NCBI GenBank assembly: GCA_013607635.1
Contig: VCAY01000007.1
Coordinates: forward strand, 1 to 48,468
Direction of reading: 5' to 3'
Length of the DNA: 48,468 bases
DNA from: Campylobacterota bacterium
GTDB lineage: Bacteria; Campylobacterota; Campylobacteria; Campylobacterales; Sulfurimonadaceae
Shown: in pieces, positions 45,499 to 48,468 of the stretch
How positions within the stretch are numbered: position 1 is the stretch's first letter
Layout of the letters: each line of letters opens with the position of its first letter
Program-made: the position numbers and the translations under genes
The notes under the pieces: generated by a model
Seen by the model: the letters and a program-made list of their open reading frames with translations, nothing else
What the model was told of the DNA's origin: nothing
Databases searched by the model: none

Positions 45499-46623
45499 TT
45501 ATTTGAACCAACTTTTCATCTTATCAATGGCAGAGTCTAAAACACTCTCATGCGGTTTTGATTCTACACCAAAAGATTCTTGAAGTTTATCTAAGAGTTC
45601 AAGTTGTTGGGCATTAAGTTTTTTTGGATACTGCAGATCGATGACTGCTATAAGATCCCCTCTGCCGTGACCATGCACATCTTCGACCCCTTCACCTCTA
45701 AAAGCGAAGCGCTGTTTATCACGTGTACCTACATCAAGTTTTAATGCCAACTCGCCTGTGAGTGATGGGATGGTAAGGGTGTCACCTTTGATCGCTTGTG
45801 TGAAAAATACCGGTATTTCGATATATACATCGTTGTTGTCGCGAATAAAATGTTTGTCTGGTTGTACACTAAATGTTACATACAGATCACCTCTGCGACC
45901 ACTTTTACCGATGTTTCCTTTGCCTGAAACCCTTAGGCGGTTGCCGTTGTCGATCCCTTTTGGGATTTTGATGCTAATCGTTTCTTTGATCTCTTTGTAG
46001 CTGCTCCCTTTACAGGTAGAACATTTTTGTGCTGTCGCAGTTCCTAGACCGTGACAAGCCGGACATGTTTGTGAGAAGGTCATAAAGCCTTGTTTCATAT
46101 ACACTTGCCCTTGACCACTACACTGTTTACATGTAGAGAGCTTGCCATCTTTTGCTCCGGTTCCCTTACAGTCACTACAAGCATCTTTGTAGGAGTACTC
46201 TATATCTTTTTCACAACCAAACACCGCTTCATTAAAAGAGATACTCATCTCGATATTCATATCAAGCGGGTATTTGTCCATATCGGTCGGATTTCTTCGG
46301 CGTGATCGTCCACCGCCAAACCCACTAAACATCTCTTCAAAAATAGCACCGAGATCATCAAACCCAGCAGATGAGGCACGCGATCCTCCACCCATCCCTT
46401 GCAGACCATCTTTACCGTATCTGTCGTATATACTTCTTTGGTGATCATCGCTCAGACACTGGTACGCTTCATTACAAAGCTTGAACATCTTCTCAGCTTC
46501 TTGATCCCCCGGATTTTTATCGGGATGGTATTTTTTCGCCATTTTTCTGTAGGCTTTTTTGATCTCCGCTTTGTCCGCCGTGCGTGAAACATCTAAAATC
46601 TCATAATAACTTAATTCTTCCAT
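45499..46623 (-). CDS. dnaJ: Chaperone DnaJ
   Basis: 374 residues. Hsp40 co-chaperone of DnaK. J domain (1-70) with HPD in [10 protein letters not shown], a Gly-rich segment ([11 protein letters not shown]... GFGGG), four zinc-binding repeats: [24 protein letters not shown] and CSTCKGSS; the fourth lacks its last glycine. Then the two C-terminal substrate domains. AGGAC precedes ATG at 46623. Its usual partners dnaK/grpE are not in the window. Confidence 0.97.
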   Translation of the reverse strand: MEELSYYEILDVSRTADKAEIKKAYRKMAKKYHPDKNPGDQEAEKMFKLCNEAYQCLSDDHQRSIYDRYGKDGLQGMGGGSRASSAGFDDLGAIFEEMFSGFGGGRSRRRNPTDMDKYPLDMNIEMSISFNEAVFGCEKDIEYSYKDACSDCKGTGAKDGKLSTCKQCSGQGQVYMKQGFMTFSQTCPACHGLGTATAQKCSTCKGSSYKEIKETISIKIPKGIDNGNRLRVSGKGNIGKSGRRGDLYVTFSVQPDKHFIRDNNDVYIEIPVFFTQAIKGDTLTIPSLTGELALKLDVGTRDKQRFAFRGEGVEDVHGHGRGDLIAVIDLQYPKKLNAQQLELLDKLQESFGVESKPHESVLDSAIDKMKSWFK

Positions 46624-46650
46624 CTTTGTCCTGTAAAAAGTTTTTTTGCA

Positions 46651-46656
46651 ATTATA
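46651..46656 (-). promoter_or_regulatory. -10 box for dnaJ
   Basis: TATAAT on the minus strand, 27 nt before the dnaJ ATG; divergent from the mltA promoter. No CIRCE-like or HAIR-like inverted repeat is visible. Confidence 0.45.
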
Positions 46657-46703
46657 TCGAGTTTTTGCTTAGATAAAATGGTACTAAAGTAGCAGAAGTT
46701 TGT

Positions 46704-46709
46704 TATAAT
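46704..46709 (+). promoter_or_regulatory. Extended -10 directly before mltA (putative leaderless start)
   Basis: TGTTATAAT, then 7 nt (CCCGTTT) and the mltA ATG. Transcription should begin at the start codon; there is no Shine-Dalgarno sequence. Confidence 0.55.
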
Positions 46710-46716
46710 CCCGTTT

Positions 46717-47787
46717 ATGAAACGATTTTTCTATATTTTCCCCTTTATGTTCACGCTCTTATTTTATGGATGCTCTCAACAACCATCGTTACATGTAACA
46801 GATGATCTGCCTAAAGAGTTTATGGATGAAGATTTTGCAACAGTTTTGAAGCTGTTTCAAAAGAACTGCCAAACAACAAAAGCAAAAAAACTCTACAAAG
46901 AGCTTTGTATACAAGCACACCAAGAGGGGCTCGATCCAAAAGAGTTTATTTTACAAAACTTTGAGCCACGCCGTTTGATAGATAATCACGATGGAGATGC
47001 ACAGGGGTTACTGACAGGGTATTATCTGGCAAGTATCAACGCCTCGAAAACCCCTTCACCAAGATATAAATACCCTATCTATGCAACACCCTCAGATCTT
47101 GTCGAGGTTGACCTTCAAGCAATATACCCAGAACTAAAACACTACAGGCTTCGTGGCAAAGTCATCGATGGCAAACTTGTCCCTTATTATCCAAGATCAC
47201 AACAAAATAAGATCGATGCCGATGTTTTGTGCTATTGCGATTCCAAGATTGATAGATTTTTTTTGGAGGTGCAAGGATCTGGCGTTGTGCATCTGGATGA
47301 CGGTAGCACAATGCATATAGGCTATGCCAATCAAAATGGGTATAAATACAGCTCTATCGGGAAGTATCTTATAAAAATTGGTGCGATAAAAAAAGAGGAT
47401 ATCTCTTTGCAAAGTATCAAAGCGTGGCTTAAAGAACACCCAGATAGAGTTGATGAGGTGCTCTACCAAAACGATTCGATGGTCTTTTTTCGTCAAAAAC
47501 AGGAGGGGGCTTATGGAGCGTTGGGGGTTCGACTTACACCGATGCGATCTGTTGCGGTAGATAGAAGGTTCATAAAGCTTGGTTCTATGTTATACTTAGA
47601 TGCAGATTTACCGGATGCAACGCACCTTAGTCGTATCGTTTTTGCTCAAGATACAGGAGGGGCGATTAAGGGTAGTGTGAGGGCTGATCTTTTTTGTGGT
47701 GACGATAAAAAAGCAGAAGCGTTAGCCGGAGCGTTGCAATCACCCTTGAAATTATGGATATTTATACCAAAAGAGAGAGATGAATAG
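46717..47787 (+). CDS. mltA: Membrane-bound lytic murein transglycosylase A
   Basis: 356 residues. Lipoprotein (lipobox LFYGC, Cys19) that cleaves peptidoglycan strands to 1,6-anhydro products. GLLTGYYLASINAS, EVQGSGVVHLDDG, IGYANQNGYKYSSIGKYLI, and the C-terminal 3D domain FAQDTGGAIKGSVRADLFCG with the catalytic Asp near 313 in FAQDTG. ATG at 46717 follows an extended -10 box by 7 nt. It overlaps recR by 8 bp. Confidence 0.95.
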   Translation: MKRFFYIFPFMFTLLFYGCSQQPSLHVTDDLPKEFMDEDFATVLKLFQKNCQTTKAKKLYKELCIQAHQEGLDPKEFILQNFEPRRLIDNHDGDAQGLLTGYYLASINASKTPSPRYKYPIYATPSDLVEVDLQAIYPELKHYRLRGKVIDGKLVPYYPRSQQNKIDADVLCYCDSKIDRFFLEVQGSGVVHLDDGSTMHIGYANQNGYKYSSIGKYLIKIGAIKKEDISLQSIKAWLKEHPDRVDEVLYQNDSMVFFRQKQEGAYGALGVRLTPMRSVAVDRRFIKLGSMLYLDADLPDATHLSRIVFAQDTGGAIKGSVRADLFCGDDKKAEALAGALQSPLKLWIFIPKERDE

Positions 47788-48349
47788 TTCACTAGAGAAG
47801 TTTAACCGACTTGTTGATGCTTTGCAGGAGTTACCGACTATCGGGAAAAAATCTGCAACAAGATTGGCGTATTTTATGATTATGAACGATACGTTTGCGG
47901 GTATGAAGATCGCTCATGCCATTGAGGATGCACTTGGAGTTTTGAAAAAGTGTAAGGTGTGTGGCGGCATGAGTGAGGATCAGATATGCCATATCTGTTG
48001 TGATGAGAATCGTGATACCACCCTTTTGTGTATGGTGGAAAATGCCAAAGATATACTGCTTTTAGAGGAAAACGGTTTGTTTGATGGAAGGTATTTTGTG
48101 CTTGATTCACTAGAAGAGTTAAGTATTGCACACCTTGAAGATATCGTTAAAAACGGAGTGGAAGAGGTGTTGTTTGCACTTACTCCCTCAATTGCCAACG
48201 ATGCAGTGATCTTATATATCGAAGATAAACTAAGCAAATATGAGCTGAAATTCTCACGAATTGCTCAAGGTGTACCAACAGGAGTGAGTTTGGAAAATAT
48301 TGATCTGCTTTCATTAACAAGAGCATTGGAAGATAGAGTGAGCGTATGA
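47780..48349 (+). CDS. recR: Recombination protein RecR
   Basis: 189 residues. Works with RecO (and RecF) to load RecA on gapped DNA. Helix-hairpin-helix LPTIGKKSATRLAYF (18-32), zinc finger Cys58, Cys61, Cys70, Cys73, and a Toprim domain (from about 81, LLCMVENAKDIL). AGAGAG precedes ATG at 47780. The next gene starts with ATGA, overlapping the recR stop by 4 bp. Confidence 0.96.
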   Translation: MNSSLEKFNRLVDALQELPTIGKKSATRLAYFMIMNDTFAGMKIAHAIEDALGVLKKCKVCGGMSEDQICHICCDENRDTTLLCMVENAKDILLLEENGLFDGRYFVLDSLEELSIAHLEDIVKNGVEEVLFALTPSIANDAVILYIEDKLSKYELKFSRIAQGVPTGVSLENIDLLSLTRALEDRVSV

Positions 48350-48468
48350 AAAAAATTATTGTTTTATTGTTTGTATGTGTTATGGTGTTTGCCGAGAATA
48401 AGCCTAAAGTCGATTATGAAGAGTCTTGGTTTAACGGTATTAGTTTAGAGGCATATAAAACAACTTAT
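48346..48468 (+). CDS. Secreted protein, N-terminal part (runs off the window)
   Basis: 41 codons visible. A basic start and hydrophobic core (KKIIVLLFVCVMVFA) end at a likely signal-peptidase site before ENKPKVDYEE, so the product is exported. The mature protein begins ESWFNGISLEAY; the family is not recognisable from this piece. ATGA overlap with recR suggests co-transcription. Confidence 0.7.
   Translation, partial: MKKIIVLLFVCVMVFAENKPKVDYEESWFNGISLEAYKTTY

Noticed and set aside
1-48468. tRNA, rRNA, CRISPR array, insertion sequence or prophage
   Set aside because: Gaps are too short and show no cloverleaf, regular repeats, transposase or integrase; gene content is core housekeeping.

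Overview
The window is an AT-rich, very densely coded stretch of bacterial chromosome that reads as ordinary housekeeping DNA of a Campylobacterota (epsilonproteobacterial) species, most like the sulfur-oxidising Sulfurimonas/Sulfuricurvum group. The reasons are: the best gene matches I recognise by eye are epsilonproteobacterial in style (a NavAb-type sodium channel, atpB standing alone away from the rest of the ATP synthase genes, a short FtsY without the acidic domain, RNase Y in a Gram-negative, a Tll0287-type haem protein, a lipid-anchored c553-like cytochrome). Genes abut or overlap by a few bases almost everywhere, TTG and GTG starts are common, and most promoters show a clear TATAAT -10 box with no obvious -35. 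I see no tRNA, rRNA, insertion sequence, prophage, CRISPR array or compositional island. The longest gene-free gap is 123 bp.

Layout. 1-6955: end of a GGDEF/EAL protein, then on the minus strand (read right to left) a GGNEF-type diguanylate-cyclase-like gene, valS, a SulP anion transporter and a BacNav sodium channel broken by a single extra T. 7046-9127: a UvrD-type helicase whose -10 box sits 5 nt before the ATG. 16578 down to 9124 (minus): a cell-envelope operon, dapC, a helical protein, murC, a small membrane protein, mutS2, an HI0933-type flavoprotein and an EI24 membrane protein. 16669-17447 (plus): lipoprotein cytochrome c and thiS. 22283 down to 17415 (minus): tlpA-like lipoprotein, ftsY with its terminator, radA, an 86-aa protein with beta-carbonic anhydrase, fliL and acpS. 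22341-24482 (plus): 5-formyl-THF cyclo-ligase and rny with a terminator that contains the stop codon; then a convergent haem-binding protein.

25175-40536 (plus): atpB with a small two-helix protein; gatB, a voltage-sensor K+ channel with RCK domain, an orphan RCK protein, gpsA and a DASS transporter; a 123-bp structured-looking gap; then argB, two unknown proteins, a polyprenyl synthase, hemA, proS, fxsA, a DsbC-like protein, hemC and ung. 46623 down to 40558 (minus): dnaJ, an aldolase-fold protein without metal ligands, a membrane foldase, ftsA, ftsZ and a mini J-domain protein. 46717-48468 (plus): mltA, recR and the start of a secreted protein.

I did not find a clear multi-gene novel system. 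The points most worth attention are the frameshifted sodium channel next to a SulP transporter, the putative leaderless genes (uvrD-like, dapC, mltA), the GGDEF-family gene with a TTA codon where its start should be, the aldolase-fold pseudoenzyme in the division cluster, the channel/orphan-RCK pair, and the unidentified 123-bp spacer before argB.
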